Source of the DNA: Leptospira broomii serovar Hurstbridge str. 5399
Lineage (GTDB): Bacteria; Spirochaetota; Leptospiria; Leptospirales; Leptospiraceae
Direction of reading: 5' to 3'
NCBI RefSeq assembly: GCF_000243715.2
Contig: NZ_AHMO02000008.1
Coordinates: forward strand, 1,847,001 to 1,911,000
Length of the DNA stretch: 64,000 nt
Shown here: positions 35,970 through 47,139 of the stretch, in pieces
Numbering within the stretch: the stretch's first letter is position 1
Layout of the letters: each line of letters begins with the position of its first letter
Notes under the pieces: generated by a model
The model's database searches: none
What the model saw: the letters and a program-made list of their open reading frames with translations, nothing else
Told to the model about the DNA's origin: nothing
Translations under genes and position numbers: made by a program

Positions 35970-38009
35970 GTGAGAACTGATAGGAAACGCCGGATACTTG
36001 TTACTTCCGCCCTACCTTACGCGAACGGGCCTATTCATTTGGGCCATGTTTTGGAAGCTGTCCAAACGGACGTTTATGTCCGCTTCCAGAAAGCGAACGG
36101 AAACGAATGTTATTTCTTTTGCGCGGACGACACGCATGGAACTCCAATCATGCTCGCTGCGAGAAAAGAAGGCATCGCTCCGGAACAACTGATCGATCGT
36201 GTTCGTAAGGAACACTATCGCGACCTAAACGGCTTTTTAGTCGATTACGATAATTATTATACTACAAATTCCGAAGAAAATCGCGCTCTTTCGGAAGAAA
36301 TTTACCTTACCTTAAAGGCGAAGGGGCATATCGCAGAACGGGAAATCGAGCAGGCATATTGCGATCATGATAAAATGTTTCTACCGGATCGCTTTATTAA
36401 GGGAACTTGTCCGAATTGCGGGTCGACGGATCAGTATGGAGATAGTTGCGAAGTCTGCGGGGCCACGTATTCTCCTAAAGATTTAAAGGATTCCCATTGT
36501 TCCCTTTGTGGAACTCCTCCAGTTACCCGAAATTCAAAACATATATTCTTCAAGCTCGGGGATTTTTCGGAGTATCTATCGAACTGGGTGGAACAGGGGG
36601 CGCACGTAGCGGAAGGCGTTCGGAAAAAATTGAAGGAATGGTTCGAGACCGGCCTTCAAGATTGGGATATCTCCCGCGATGGACCGTATTTCGGATTTCA
36701 AATCCCCGGAGAAACCGAGAAGTATTTCTACGTCTGGCTAGACGCTCCGATCGGATACATGGCATCTAGTTTAAATTTTTTCAAAGGAGATCGGAGTAAG
36801 TTCGATTCTTTTTGGAAGGACGAAGAATCGGAAATAGCTCATTTTATCGGTAAGGATATACTTTACTTTCATACTCTCTTTTGGCCTGCCACATTAGAAG
36901 GTGGAGGATATCGATCTCCCTCTCTCGTTCATGTTCATGGCTTTATCACCGTTAACGGAGAAAAAATGTCCAAGTCTAGAGGGACATTTATTCGAGCCGA
37001 AGATTATTTAAAACATTTAGATCCGGAGCATCTTCGTTTTTATTTGGCGGGGAAGCTCGGTCCAGGTATGGACGATCTCGATCTTTCTTTCGACGATTAT
37101 ACGGCTAAGGTTAATTCCGATTTGGTCGGGAACTTCGTAAACCTAGTGTCGCGGGTTTCGACTTCTATATTAGATAAATTAGATAGAAGATTGGGCAAAC
37201 TTTCTCCCGACGGTAAAAAACTTCTGGAAGAACTACGTTCATCGAACGAAAAAATCCGGGACTGGTATGAGACTAGAAATTACGGCAGAGTGATGCGAGA
37301 ATGTTCCAGATTGGGAGACATCGCAAATAAATACGTTAATGATCTCGCACCTTGGGCCCAGATCAAAGAAGATCCGGAAAAAGCCAGAGAGACTGTGACT
37401 GTCGGGTTGAATGCGGCTCGAATTCTTGCCATATATTTGTTTCCGGTTATTCCGAAGATATCCGTCAAAGTACATAAACTTTTAGGATTAAACGATCCTC
37501 CCTCCTTTGCGGATTTGTATTCGGATCGGGAAGAAATCAAGATCGCTCCCTACGAAATGATAACAAAGCGAGTGGAAGAGAAGGCAATTCAGGTTATGAT
37601 AGAAGAAAATAAAACTCTCGCCGTCGAAACGACTTCATCTCCGAATACGACGAGTCCTAAAACGGATGGCATCGCGAATCTCTCCGAAATTTCGATCGAA
37701 GAGTTGGGAAAAATCGATCTTAGAGTCGGATTAATCACGGAAGCAGGACCCGTAGAAGGTGCGGACAAGCTGGTTCAGGTTAAATTGGATCTAGGACCGA
37801 TCGGGCATAAGAACGTCTTTGCCGGAATTAAAGCCTCGTACCAACCGGAGACTTTAAAAGGTCTAAAGGTTGTAGCCGTCGCTAATCTAAAACCGAGAAA
37901 AATGAAGTTCGGTCTTTCCGAAGCGATGTTACTTGCAGCCGGCGAAGGGGATAGTTTGACGCTCTTTGTCCCGCATAGAGATGCAAAGCCGGGCGACCGA
38001 CTTAAATAG
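35970..38009 (+). CDS. metG: Methionyl-tRNA synthetase
   Basis: A class I synthetase with the HIGH-like motif HLGH (about 23), zinc knuckles made of CPNC, CEVC and HCSLC (about 147-185), and KMSKS at about 331. The C-terminal 110 residues form an EMAP/Trbp111-type tRNA-binding domain starting near [20 protein letters not shown] 35970 is chosen because the family sequence begins with [13 protein letters not shown] right after it; the frame extends 5' to 35880 but those residues are unlike the family. It is the first gene of a very tight run with glnD and a glycosidase. Confidence 0.97.
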   Translation: MRTDRKRRILVTSALPYANGPIHLGHVLEAVQTDVYVRFQKANGNECYFFCADDTHGTPIMLAARKEGIAPEQLIDRVRKEHYRDLNGFLVDYDNYYTTNSEENRALSEEIYLTLKAKGHIAEREIEQAYCDHDKMFLPDRFIKGTCPNCGSTDQYGDSCEVCGATYSPKDLKDSHCSLCGTPPVTRNSKHIFFKLGDFSEYLSNWVEQGAHVAEGVRKKLKEWFETGLQDWDISRDGPYFGFQIPGETEKYFYVWLDAPIGYMASSLNFFKGDRSKFDSFWKDEESEIAHFIGKDILYFHTLFWPATLEGGGYRSPSLVHVHGFITVNGEKMSKSRGTFIRAEDYLKHLDPEHLRFYLAGKLGPGMDDLDLSFDDYTAKVNSDLVGNFVNLVSRVSTSILDKLDRRLGKLSPDGKKLLEELRSSNEKIRDWYETRNYGRVMRECSRLGDIANKYVNDLAPWAQIKEDPEKARETVTVGLNAARILAIYLFPVIPKISVKVHKLLGLNDPPSFADLYSDREEIKIAPYEMITKRVEEKAIQVMIEENKTLAVETTSSPNTTSPKTDGIANLSEISIEELGKIDLRVGLITEAGPVEGADKLVQVKLDLGPIGHKNVFAGIKASYQPETLKGLKVVAVANLKPRKMKFGLSEAMLLAAGEGDSLTLFVPHRDAKPGDRLK

Positions 38010-38014
38010 GGATT

Positions 38015-40654
38015 ATGCCCTTAGAATTAGACATTACATATAGTTTCCAGAGACTTTTGGAAAAAAGCAGGTCCGTTTCGGGTAAGCTAGTTTCCAGACA
38101 GCTCACTTTCATAATCGATTCGTTTTTACGAAGCAAATTTGAGAAGGCAGTCGGCATTCTGGGCCGCGGTGAAAAGATCGCCTTGGTTGCATTAGGTGGA
38201 TACGGAAGGATGGAGATTTCCCCCCATTCCGACGTAGATATATTATATCTTCATAATGGAATTTCGGAGACTAAGCTATCCGAAATCATCTCGTCGATAA
38301 ATACTTATCTTTATAACTCCGGTAAGGAAGTCGGACATATCTGTCGGACTATCAAAGAATCGTTTCGATATTTGGATGACATGTCCAGTTTTCACGCCAT
38401 TTTGGACAGCCGCTTTTTGATCGGCTCAAGGGAGATCTATCAAAAATACCGATTAGAGTTTTTAGAAAAACTTCCCTCGAAATATATCGAAGCTTATAAC
38501 GAGGCCAAAGAACTTCAGCTTTCGGACCGGTTCTTGCGCGAGGACAAGCCGATCCTTTTGTCCGAACCGAATTTGAAAACGGATATATGCGGTTTGCGGG
38601 ATATTCAATGCGTTTATTGGCATGAGAAGTCTCTGAATCCGATTCCTTCTTTGGGGGCCCTTGCCTTGCTTCCGGTTTTTCAAAGAGGAGAGGCGCAACT
38701 TTTAGAGGAAGCTTACGATTTTTTACTTCGAACTAGGATCGCATTGCATGTCGTAACGGGTCGTAAACACGATAGATTGGATTTAAATCTGCAACCCGAA
38801 GTGGCCGAATATTTAGGTTTTGGAAAAAAAGAAAATTTGCAAACCGTGGAAAAGTTCATGAACGAACTGTACGGGCACCAAAAGAACGTCTTTTTCGTAA
38901 TGCGTAGTTATCTTGATTTCGTAATCGAACGAAGAAAACCGGGCCGAGCAGAATCGATTGCGTATGAAGGACTTTCATTTTCCAAGGTACGCAATGCTGT
39001 ATTTCCACCTATGGAAGGAGAACGAAATCTATTCGCCGATCCGCATACTTTATACGAGGATGTCATACTTACGTTTCGAATGATTCAAGAAACGGGGCTA
39101 CTCGTTTCCGGAACTTTGTTAAACGAAATTAGGTTCGCTTCTCCTTTTTTGGACGACGATTTTAGATATTCGGCGGAAGTGAATGCTGAATTTTTGAAGA
39201 TCCTTAGGCTTCCTAAGGACAGAGGTAGAGTGCTTAAGCTGATGCACGAATGCCAAGTTCTTGGAGCGCTAGTTCCCGAGTTCGGAGCCTGTACCAACTT
39301 TGCCCTGTTCAGCTATCATCACGAGTATACGGTTGATGAACATACTCTATTGATCCTGCATGAACTGGATTGTCTTGACCGCGGTGAGTTTGAAGATTCC
39401 GAAATTCTCCAAGTATATAAGGAATGCATAAAGACCGAAATTCTATCCCTAGCTATTCTTCTTCACGATGCCGGTAAGGTCAAAGAAGGGGATCATTCCG
39501 AATACGGAGCGGAATTGGCGGTATCGGTAGGGGACCGGCTCGGTCTTTCGGAAGAAGATACGGATCTTTGCAGATTCTTAGTCGAAAAACATATCTCCAT
39601 GTCGGAACTTTCTTCCAAGAGAGATATTTCCGATCCCTCATTAATCCGAAGTTTTGCAAGAACGGTAGGTACGCCGGAAAGACTCAGGCTTCTTTATATT
39701 CTCACCATCATCGACACGAAATCGGTAGGGAGTAACGTTCTTACAAATTGGAAAAAGGCGATTCTAAGCGACCTTTTTCGGAATACGATGTCTTACTTAA
39801 AAGCCAAGGGAGTGCCTCAGGAAGAAATTCAAGAGGAAGCCGAAAGGATCGTGCTTTCGAAAGATTTAGTGGCGTATCTGACGGAAAAGGAAGGGCAGGA
39901 TCCTGGAATTTCCAGAAGCGTTGCTTCCTTCGCTTATTCGGTTATTCCGCATAGTTATCTGAAGACGGTTTCGAATCGTAAGATACTGAAACATTTTAAG
40001 ACGATCGCGACCTTAAGTCAGGAATCGACGGAAAAACTTTTATTCGAATCCGAAAGAGACCCCGCTTTCGTTTCAGTGGAGGTAGTTAGTCGCGAACTAC
40101 CCGAGATTCTATTAGATTTATGTTGTTCAGTGTCTTCGGAAGGATTAAGTTTGGTCGGAATGCAAAGTTATACTTCTAGCGAATTTCAAATTCATATTTT
40201 GCAGATAACGGATTCCCAGGGCAGTGGAAATATTTCGCCGGAAAAAATTTCCAGAATGGAAGGTAAGCTTCGTTTAATGGCGACGGGAAAATTGCAACGA
40301 GACAGTATTGCCTTCGAGCCGACGGAATGGAATCCTCGTAAGGCCATTCCTGAAAGCATCGTCAATCGCTCGGTCCGCTTTTCCAACGAGGATTTATCGG
40401 ACGTTACGATTATGGAAGTGCGGATGCCGGATATGGTCGGTTTAGTTTATAGAATATTACGAAAAGTGTTTGAATTCGGATTGAAAGTGTCATATTTACG
40501 GGTTTCCACCTCCGCAGACTATGCGTACGACTCGTTTTATCTTCAGACTCAAAACGGGGAGCAAGTAAAGGACGCGGAATTTCTTTCCTCATTAGAGGCT
40601 CGGATCTTGGGAATTCAGGCAACGGAAAGAGTGACAGGGGAACTCGTGTTTTAA
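38015..40654 (+). CDS. glnD: PII uridylyltransferase/uridylyl-removing enzyme
   Basis: 879 residues in the GlnD layout: a nucleotidyltransferase domain with [17 protein letters not shown] (about 60-77), a linker, an HD domain with [14 protein letters not shown] (about 482-494), and a clear C-terminal ACT domain (about 797-870). A degenerate first ACT domain probably lies near 705-780. It modifies PII proteins according to glutamine level and so governs nitrogen metabolism. It starts 5 bp after metG and ends 2 bp before the glycosidase gene. No glnB or glnK is in the window. Confidence 0.95.
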   Translation: MPLELDITYSFQRLLEKSRSVSGKLVSRQLTFIIDSFLRSKFEKAVGILGRGEKIALVALGGYGRMEISPHSDVDILYLHNGISETKLSEIISSINTYLYNSGKEVGHICRTIKESFRYLDDMSSFHAILDSRFLIGSREIYQKYRLEFLEKLPSKYIEAYNEAKELQLSDRFLREDKPILLSEPNLKTDICGLRDIQCVYWHEKSLNPIPSLGALALLPVFQRGEAQLLEEAYDFLLRTRIALHVVTGRKHDRLDLNLQPEVAEYLGFGKKENLQTVEKFMNELYGHQKNVFFVMRSYLDFVIERRKPGRAESIAYEGLSFSKVRNAVFPPMEGERNLFADPHTLYEDVILTFRMIQETGLLVSGTLLNEIRFASPFLDDDFRYSAEVNAEFLKILRLPKDRGRVLKLMHECQVLGALVPEFGACTNFALFSYHHEYTVDEHTLLILHELDCLDRGEFEDSEILQVYKECIKTEILSLAILLHDAGKVKEGDHSEYGAELAVSVGDRLGLSEEDTDLCRFLVEKHISMSELSSKRDISDPSLIRSFARTVGTPERLRLLYILTIIDTKSVGSNVLTNWKKAILSDLFRNTMSYLKAKGVPQEEIQEEAERIVLSKDLVAYLTEKEGQDPGISRSVASFAYSVIPHSYLKTVSNRKILKHFKTIATLSQESTEKLLFESERDPAFVSVEVVSRELPEILLDLCCSVSSEGLSLVGMQSYTSSEFQIHILQITDSQGSGNISPEKISRMEGKLRLMATGKLQRDSIAFEPTEWNPRKAIPESIVNRSVRFSNEDLSDVTIMEVRMPDMVGLVYRILRKVFEFGLKVSYLRVSTSADYAYDSFYLQTQNGEQVKDAEFLSSLEARILGIQATERVTGELVF

Positions 40655-40656
40655 AA

Positions 40657-42378
40657 ATGGTCCGTATGGATTCGGCCCGCAGTTCTTCTACGATTTCTAT
40701 TAGAAAAATGGAAAACCCGAGTACGCCAAAAAAAGGCAAGAAAACACCCCGCGCAAAGAAAACGGATCCGGATTGGTGGAAGAACGCGGTCATTTATCAA
40801 ATATATCCTAGAAGTTTCCGAGATGCGAACGGAGACGGTGTCGGAGACCTAGAAGGAATCATCCAAAAGTTAGATTATTTAAACGACGGGACTCCGAATT
40901 CGTTGGGAATCGATGCCATTTGGTTGTCTCCGATTTATCCCTCTCCCATGTACGATTTCGGATATGATATCTCGGACTACGATAATATAGATCCGATTTT
41001 CGGGGACCTGGAAACATTCAAACGTCTTTTAAAGGAAGCGCATAAGAGAAAGATCCGAATCATCATGGATCTTGTTGCGAATCACACATCGCATCTTCAC
41101 CCTTGGTTTATCGAATCTAGGTCATCCAAGAATAATCCGAAACGAGATTGGTATATATGGAAAGACCCCGTTAAAGGAGGTCCTCCCAATAATTGGATGG
41201 GAACTTTCGGCGGTAAGGCATGGGCTTTCGACCCTGAAACCGGGCAATACTATTATCATTCCTTTTTAACCGAACAACCCGATTTGAATTGGCGAAATCC
41301 GGAAGTCAAGAAAGCGATTTTTGGAATGGTCAAGAATTGGTTGGATCTCGGCGTAGACGGTTTTCGACTAGATGTTGTAAATCTCTTTGTTAAAGATTCC
41401 GAGTTTCGAAGTAATCCTCGTAAGAGATGGATTGCGAGACCGTTTGATCAGCAGGATCATCTTTACGACCGGGACCGACCCGAGATGCACGGTATCCTAA
41501 AGGATCTGCGCAAGTTGTTGAATTCTTACGGAGATAGAATGTCCGTGGGCGAAGTGATGATGGAACCTCCCGGGACTAGCGTACTGCCGGCTTCCTATTA
41601 CGGAGACAAGGGCGACGAGTTGCACATGGCGTTCAACTTCGCGTTCTTTCATACTCCCTGGAAAGCGGAAAGGTTTAGGGACGTGATTAAGGAATGGGAA
41701 AAGTGTCTGCGCGATAGGGGTTGGCCTAATTATACTTTAAGTAATCATGATTTTCGACGACATATCACAAGATATTCCAAGGGATCCGAAACGATCTTTC
41801 GAGCGAAAATCGCCGCGCTAATGCTCTTAACGTTACGCGGAACTCCGTTTTTATATTACGGAGAGGAGCTCGGGATGAAGGACGAAAGAGTTCCCAAGGA
41901 TAGAATCCAAGATCCGGTCGGAAAACGTTATTGGCCTTTTTATCCGAGTCGAGATAATTGTAGACTACCGATGTGCTGGTCCTCCGATAAAAACGCCGGA
42001 TTCGGTATTGCCGACCCGTGGTTGCCGGTTTTTTCCCAGTACGAAACGATTAACGTAGAAACTCAATCTAGAAACATTGAAAGCCTTTTGAACTTTTATA
42101 GAAAGCTAATATGGCTGCGTAAAGGAAATGAAGTATTACGAAAAGGAAGTCTTTCCTTGGATTACGATTCCCCACCCGGCGTTTTACAATATACGCGGGA
42201 ATACGAAAAGAAGAAATGTTTAGTAATCCTTAATTTCGAGAACGAACCTAAAAAGATCGTCGCTAATGCAAATCGTACGGCTCACGTTCTTATCTCCACG
42301 CATCGTAAACCTGAAAAAATGGAGATACCGGTAGTGTTTGCCATAGCTCCTTACGAAGGCTTAGTGCTCGAGTATTAA
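40657..42378 (+). CDS. GH13 alpha-glucosidase family enzyme
   Basis: A glycoside hydrolase family 13 enzyme: IYQIYPRSFRDANGDGVGDL, DLVANHTSHLHPWF, the nucleophile Asp in GFRLDVVN (about 236), the acid Glu in VGEVMM (about 298), and the transition-state Asp in LSNHDFRR (about 364). A small beta domain ends the protein. The layout fits oligo-1,6-glucosidases, alpha-glucosidases or trehalose-cleaving relatives; the substrate cannot be fixed by eye. A basic leader of about 40 residues (KKGKKTPRAKK) precedes the domain, and a start at Met 18 is possible. It begins 2 bp after glnD. Confidence 0.9.
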   Translation: MVRMDSARSSSTISIRKMENPSTPKKGKKTPRAKKTDPDWWKNAVIYQIYPRSFRDANGDGVGDLEGIIQKLDYLNDGTPNSLGIDAIWLSPIYPSPMYDFGYDISDYDNIDPIFGDLETFKRLLKEAHKRKIRIIMDLVANHTSHLHPWFIESRSSKNNPKRDWYIWKDPVKGGPPNNWMGTFGGKAWAFDPETGQYYYHSFLTEQPDLNWRNPEVKKAIFGMVKNWLDLGVDGFRLDVVNLFVKDSEFRSNPRKRWIARPFDQQDHLYDRDRPEMHGILKDLRKLLNSYGDRMSVGEVMMEPPGTSVLPASYYGDKGDELHMAFNFAFFHTPWKAERFRDVIKEWEKCLRDRGWPNYTLSNHDFRRHITRYSKGSETIFRAKIAALMLLTLRGTPFLYYGEELGMKDERVPKDRIQDPVGKRYWPFYPSRDNCRLPMCWSSDKNAGFGIADPWLPVFSQYETINVETQSRNIESLLNFYRKLIWLRKGNEVLRKGSLSLDYDSPPGVLQYTREYEKKKCLVILNFENEPKKIVANANRTAHVLISTHRKPEKMEIPVVFAIAPYEGLVLEY

Positions 42379-42611
42379 GCGAAGCTTTCCGTCGAAATTA
42401 TTTAGATTTGTCGGTAGCTCAATTTTTTGTAAATTAGATCCTTTCAAAAGCCGATTTCGTTTAGGATCGGGATTCTCGATCCGTTAGTTTCTTATCTAAC
42501 GTCGTTCATGATAGTATAATGTCTTGCGCCTAATCCTTAAAAAAAGAGTGCATATACGGGTTCTCGTCGTAAGATAGGAGTTAGAAATATTTCGATTGTT
42601 TGGAAATCAAC

Positions 42612-44339
42612 ATGGACTATCCACTTCGTCTTGCGGAAAACCCCGGACTCGCACCTTATGATGTGTCTTCTTACAAAGGAAATCGAGGGAAAAACTTTTA
42701 CGATCTCGATAAAGTATTACAGCGGGTCATTGAACGCTACTCCGTAGGTTACGATCCCGCTCACAAAAAGGCCATGATCGACCATTTGCGCGGCTACGGC
42801 GAACTCGTCGGCGGAACTTTAGACGAACTTACGGAGGCTTCTCATAAAGAGGGCAAATACGGGGAAATCGTAAAATTCGATCGCGCCGGAAATCGTATCG
42901 ATTTGGTCGTTTATTCTCCCGAACAAAAACTTTCCCGGAAAATATCCTATGATTACGGAATTGTAAATTTAGATTTTCATGATGAATGGAAGTTTCCGTT
43001 TACGGATTTACATCGGTCCTCCTTGGCATATTTAGCCAATCAAAACGGAGAAGGCGGGATGACCTGTCCCCTCGCAATGACGGACGGTATGATTAACGTT
43101 TTGAAAGCGATAGGAACCGAAGAGCAAAAGAAAAAGTATCTTCCTTTGGTGGCGGGTAAGGGGTCGTCCTCCCATTTTATGGCAGGGCAATACGTCACCG
43201 AGCGAGTCGGAGGAAGCAATGTTGCCGCCAATCGAACGATTGCCCGCAAGGGAGAAAATGGAAAGTGGATTTTAAACGGAGAAAAATGGTTCTGTTCCAA
43301 TCCGGGAGATCTCTGGGTAACGACAGCCAAGTTGGAAGGGACTGAAACCATCGGCTTATTTTTAGTTCCTAGAATTAAAGACAACGGAGAGTTAAACGGC
43401 CATCATATTCTGCGGAAAAAGGATATCATCGGCTCCAAGGGTAAGTTGACCGTCGAGATCGTATATGAAGACGTCGAGGCGGAAACTTTGGGTCGTCCGG
43501 CTCACGGGATAGCAAACTTAATCCGTTACGTTATCCGAACTTCTAGAGTCCATGTGTCGATCGCGGCCGCCGGAATGTCCAGAAGGGCCTTCATGGAAGC
43601 TTTGGAATATTCCAGATTCAGAACCGCTTACGGAAAGAAGATCAAAGAATTTTCGGCTTATTCGAGGGAGCTAGCGGAACTTCGGACCTTATACGCGGCC
43701 GTGGTTTTTTTGATTTATCGAGGGATCGATTGGGGTTCGAAAGGAATTCTTGCCGAACAACTTTCCACTCCTTTGATGAAATATAAATCCTCTTCCCTTT
43801 CTTCTCAGATCACGCACAGGGCAATCATGGCCTTGGGAGGTTCCGGAATAATCGGCGACTATACTTGTCTTCCGAGACTTCATAACGATTGTATTATCAA
43901 CGAAACTTGGGAAGGAACCCACCTCATCATTACCGATCACGCGTTAGGAGCGATGAATCGCGCCAAAATACGTGATTCCTTCGTGGCGGAAGTCGGAAAG
44001 AATTTTACTGCTGCAAAAGCCGTTTCCGAACTCCAAGAGTTAGCGAAGTTCGGTGAAGATTTGTTGTCCAAATGGGTGAAGAACCTGGAGGAAAAACCGA
44101 GAGAATGGAAGGAAACGTATAGACTCGATCTATCCGATCTTGCATTTGGAGCTCTTGCGCTTTCGGAATTTTTGGAGCAGGCTGTTCACGATCGAGCCGC
44201 CGGAATTAAGAATTCATTATTCGATTCGTTTGCAAAAGGATTTGCAGGTTATCTATTTAGAACTCTTCCGGAAGCTAAAGGAGATTTTGAAAAATTTCGC
44301 TTAGGATCGGATGAAATAGCTAGGATCGTCGAGTGGTGA
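42612..44339 (+). CDS. Acyl-CoA dehydrogenase, AidB-like
   Basis: A long acyl-CoA dehydrogenase (575 residues) of the AidB/ACAD11 kind. It has an extended amino domain, [32 protein letters not shown], the arginine-rich [11 protein letters not shown] helix, and [12 protein letters not shown] in place of the usual catalytic-Glu segment. ATG 42612 has a GGAAA site 6 nt upstream; TTG 42600 is less likely. AidB in E. coli is tied to alkylation stress, but many relatives are plain dehydrogenases. It is monocistronic. Confidence 0.88.
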   Translation: MDYPLRLAENPGLAPYDVSSYKGNRGKNFYDLDKVLQRVIERYSVGYDPAHKKAMIDHLRGYGELVGGTLDELTEASHKEGKYGEIVKFDRAGNRIDLVVYSPEQKLSRKISYDYGIVNLDFHDEWKFPFTDLHRSSLAYLANQNGEGGMTCPLAMTDGMINVLKAIGTEEQKKKYLPLVAGKGSSSHFMAGQYVTERVGGSNVAANRTIARKGENGKWILNGEKWFCSNPGDLWVTTAKLEGTETIGLFLVPRIKDNGELNGHHILRKKDIIGSKGKLTVEIVYEDVEAETLGRPAHGIANLIRYVIRTSRVHVSIAAAGMSRRAFMEALEYSRFRTAYGKKIKEFSAYSRELAELRTLYAAVVFLIYRGIDWGSKGILAEQLSTPLMKYKSSSLSSQITHRAIMALGGSGIIGDYTCLPRLHNDCIINETWEGTHLIITDHALGAMNRAKIRDSFVAEVGKNFTAAKAVSELQELAKFGEDLLSKWVKNLEEKPREWKETYRLDLSDLAFGALALSEFLEQAVHDRAAGIKNSLFDSFAKGFAGYLFRTLPEAKGDFEKFRLGSDEIARIVEW

Positions 44340-44356
44340 ATTTCAATATTAGAAAA

Positions 44357-44402
44357 TTTAGAGACTCCGTTCCTCTCTTCAATGGGAACGGGGCCTCTAA
44401 AA
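44357..44402 (-). terminator. Terminator of trxA (possibly bidirectional)
   Basis: The arms TTTAGAG-CTCCGTTCC and GGGAACGGGG-CTCTAAA form a long imperfect stem. On the minus strand it is followed by TTTTC, which suits the trxA transcript ending at 44452. It also lies just behind the plus-strand dehydrogenase gene. Confidence 0.7.
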
Positions 44403-44451
44403 CGTAGAATCTACGGCAGATCGTTTAAGTTTGCAATCGAACGGAGCGGAC

Positions 44452-44769
44452 TTATGCAAGCTTCGGTCCGAAGACTTTTTCCATCTGAGCCTGAGGAATT
44501 GCTCCCACTACTTTTTCCGAAATTTGACCGGCTTTGAAAAGCATTAAGGTCGGAACGGATAAGATTCCGTATTTTTGAGCGATATCGGGTTGTTCGTCGA
44601 TGTCGACTTTTACGACGGTAACTTTCCCTTTGTGGGATTGGGCAAATTTCTCCAATTCCGGCGCGACCATCTTACACGGACCGCACCAGGTTGCCCAAAA
44701 GTCTACCAATATGGGCTTATCATGGGTTTTGAGAAGTTCTTCGAATGAGCCTGGTAAAGTGTTTTCCAT
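44452..44769 (-). CDS. trxA: Thioredoxin
   Basis: 105 residues, the standard thioredoxin length. The active site WCGPCK follows VDFWATWCG, with the cis-Pro at SVPTLMLF and a KVDIDEQPDIA strand-loop. A cytoplasmic dithiol reductant for ribonucleotide reductase, peroxiredoxins and DsbD. It is probably monocistronic, with its own terminator; the epimerase gene upstream is 71 bp away on the same strand. Confidence 0.98.
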   Translation of the reverse strand: MENTLPGSFEELLKTHDKPILVDFWATWCGPCKMVAPELEKFAQSHKGKVTVVKVDIDEQPDIAQKYGILSVPTLMLFKAGQISEKVVGAIPQAQMEKVFGPKLA

Positions 44770-44840
44770 ATTTGTTAGACTTAGAAGGGTTCTAACTGGA
44801 AATCGATTTTTCGATTTTATCCGAGACTAAAAATCGAAAT

Positions 44841-45752
44841 TCATCCCAATAAACTTCGTAAAGCTCCTTCTAAATTAGGGTATCTAAACTTATAACCTAA
44901 TTCCAGCAAACGTTTGGGAATCACTCTTTGCCCGTGGGTTGCTACTTGCGCTCCGTCTCCGAAAGCAAGTTTGAGAGCGAAGGAAGGAATACGGGTAAAG
45001 GAAGGACGATTTAGCGTTCTACCTAATACCTTACTAAATTGTTCGTTCGATATCGGTTCGGGAGAAACCAAATTAAAAGGGCCGGTAGTTTCCGGTCTTT
45101 TTAGCAGAAATAATACGATAGAGAGTAGGTCTTCTATATGAATCCAGGAAAGAATTTGGTTTCCGGATCCGATGGGACCTCCTGCAAAAAGACGGAATGC
45201 GGGAAGCATGGCCGCCAAAGCTCCACCTTCCGTCGAAAGCACGACTCCGGTTCTTAAAAGTACAGTACGGATTCCTTTTTTTTCCGCCTCCAAAGCTTCC
45301 TTTTCCCAGGCTTGGCAGAGATTGCTTAGTTCGTCTTGTGCTGCGGGAGTCGATTCGTCGAAAGGAGGAGTAGACGATTCAAAGGAACCGTAAATGCCGA
45401 TTGCGGACGCATTAAATAAAGCTTTCGGCCCCGATTCGCCTAACGAAGATAGAACTGAAACCAGATCTCTAGTATAATCGATTCGCGAGGTTCGAATTTT
45501 TTCCCTGTACTCTTCGGTCCAACGATTTCCTGCGATCGGTTCGCCCGCTAAATTAATCAGGATGTCGACTCCTTCCAAATCGATTCGGGTCGGAAGAGGG
45601 CCGATACGAATGTCCCATTCGGAAGTCCTTTGCAATCGATAGGGAAGTTTTCCGCTACGACTAAAAAGACGCACTTGATATCCTTCTGCCCGAAGTCGAA
45701 GTGCAAGCAAAGATCCGATGAGTCCGGTCCCGCCGGAAATACCGATAAGCAT
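44841..45752 (-). CDS. TIGR01777-type NAD-dependent epimerase (SDR39U1-like)
   Basis: The amino end GISGGTGLIGSLLALRL is a Rossmann fold with GGTGLIG. NLAGEPIAGNRWTEEYR, the SAIGIYG segment, and the late GDGAQVATHGQRVIPKRL are typical of the SDR39U1/YfcH family. Length (303) is normal. The substrate of the family is unknown. An AGGACGGA ribosome-binding site precedes the ATG. Confidence 0.93.
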   Translation of the reverse strand: MLIGISGGTGLIGSLLALRLRAEGYQVRLFSRSGKLPYRLQRTSEWDIRIGPLPTRIDLEGVDILINLAGEPIAGNRWTEEYREKIRTSRIDYTRDLVSVLSSLGESGPKALFNASAIGIYGSFESSTPPFDESTPAAQDELSNLCQAWEKEALEAEKKGIRTVLLRTGVVLSTEGGALAAMLPAFRLFAGGPIGSGNQILSWIHIEDLLSIVLFLLKRPETTGPFNLVSPEPISNEQFSKVLGRTLNRPSFTRIPSFALKLAFGDGAQVATHGQRVIPKRLLELGYKFRYPNLEGALRSLLG

Positions 45753-45915
45753 AGGTTTGTTCCGTCCTTAGATCGTATCTCGGGAAAAATTAAAAAACTT
45801 TTTTCCAGAGACGTTGTGGAGCATAATTTGACATCCGTTTCTATCCGACAAGAACAAAGGAAATCCTTCTTGCTCTTAGTGGAATCTTCGCATACTTTGA
45901 ACTTAGAGATCCGGA

Positions 45916-46518
45916 ATGAGACTTAAATCTTTGCCAAAAATAATCGCGTTCGCCTTTCCTTCCGCCATACTTCTCGCAAACTTCTATCTATTTTCGACGA
46001 CCGAACATAAGATCGAAGAATACAAAAACGAACCTCCTTTTTTACGTTTTGATTTCACCGATTCTTATTTGGAGGATCGCTCTTCTCAAGCGTTCCATTT
46101 AGTGGACGGCAAGGATTCCACTGAGTGGAAAAAACTGCGACCTTCTTCCCGCGCTATGGACTTCGATGCGGAACTTAGACTTTCTCATAGATTACGGAAC
46201 GGAATTTATAGTCCTTCGCATTGGAAGGAAATTATCGTAAGGGCTTGCTCCAAGAAAGCTCCGAAGTTAAAGTTTAAAATATTTTTACGGGAAGCGATCA
46301 ACGTAGATAAGGAATCCCGTCTGCCGGATGATATTATCTATGTTTCTCAAACTCTCGATTTCAGCAAATCGGAAGAAATTCGTTTTCCTCTGACTAAAAA
46401 ATTCTACCCCGTGCCTGCAAAAGATTATCCGAAAGGAATTATTATCTGGTCCGTCGAAGGAACATTTCAAGGAATGGGGCCGGATGCCTGTTTAAAGGAA
46501 ATTCAAATTTTAGAATAG
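45916..46518 (+). CDS. Putative exported or membrane-anchored protein, unknown
   Basis: An amino-terminal hydrophobic segment (about 8-27) follows basic residues, so it is a signal anchor or signal peptide without a clear cleavage site or lipobox. The rest (about 170 residues) is strand-rich with DGKDSTEW near the front, resembling discoidin-like carbohydrate-binding folds only loosely. No recognised family. It is divergent from the epimerase gene. Confidence 0.72.
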   Translation: MRLKSLPKIIAFAFPSAILLANFYLFSTTEHKIEEYKNEPPFLRFDFTDSYLEDRSSQAFHLVDGKDSTEWKKLRPSSRAMDFDAELRLSHRLRNGIYSPSHWKEIIVRACSKKAPKLKFKIFLREAINVDKESRLPDDIIYVSQTLDFSKSEEIRFPLTKKFYPVPAKDYPKGIIIWSVEGTFQGMGPDACLKEIQILE

Positions 46519-47139
46519 TAGGTTGGGCGCGCCCCGCATTCGACTCTTCGAGAACATTCTAGTTAAAAGGGTCGGGCTGCTACGGACTACGCTTCGCTCC
46601 GGCCCTCGCCTTCGGCTCGGGGCCGCTTTGCGTCCTTCACATCCCTCGCGCGACGAATTACTTTCTCCTAATGAAATACGCGCCGTCCGAATATTTGCTC
46701 GCGTTCTTCCCGTTTTCGCCCGGACATTTTCATAATTGTCGCGAATCCGGGATTTTATTCTATCTCCGTTTTAATAATTCTGACTTCACGGACTTCCTCC
46801 AAGGAAGGAGCATCAATAAATTTCAATCTATCTTTTGAGTTCGATCGATAGAAAAGAGTTTGGCTTTAATAGTCCGAATTTTATGCGAAAATCATAAAAT
46901 GGACTTTTTAAAGCAAATTATGTCGGAGATTTCCTGCGAGATCGGCATGGAGGTTTCGAAAGAATGCGATTCCAGGAAATAAATATTTGATTTAGAATTC
47001 CTAAATTTCGGATTTTAGAGTCGGAAATTTATGTCCGATCGAAATTTTTTTTTATTTTATAAAATTTATGCGTCCCACTTACGATAAAGTCGCTTAATAT
47101 TAGCTGTTATCTAAATTTACGAATCGAGGAATTAATAAA
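46519..47139. other. 621-bp gene-free gap with GC-rich palindromic element
   Basis: The left third (46525-46735) is strikingly GC-rich for this genome. It contains GGGCGCGCCC and the hairpin CGGCCC-N13-GGGCCG. A 70-codon frame runs through it but shows no protein-like composition. The right part is AT-rich without a clear promoter. The GC-rich block is probably a dispersed non-coding repeat. Confidence 0.55.

Noticed and set aside
45630..45926. 98-codon plus-strand frame
   Set aside because: It lies opposite the well-supported epimerase gene and the real gene at 45916; it is a shadow frame.
46523..46735. 70-codon frame on the plus strand
   Set aside because: It lies in the GC-rich palindromic block, is Arg/Leu/Pro-rich without a fold-like pattern, and follows the previous stop without a ribosome-binding site.
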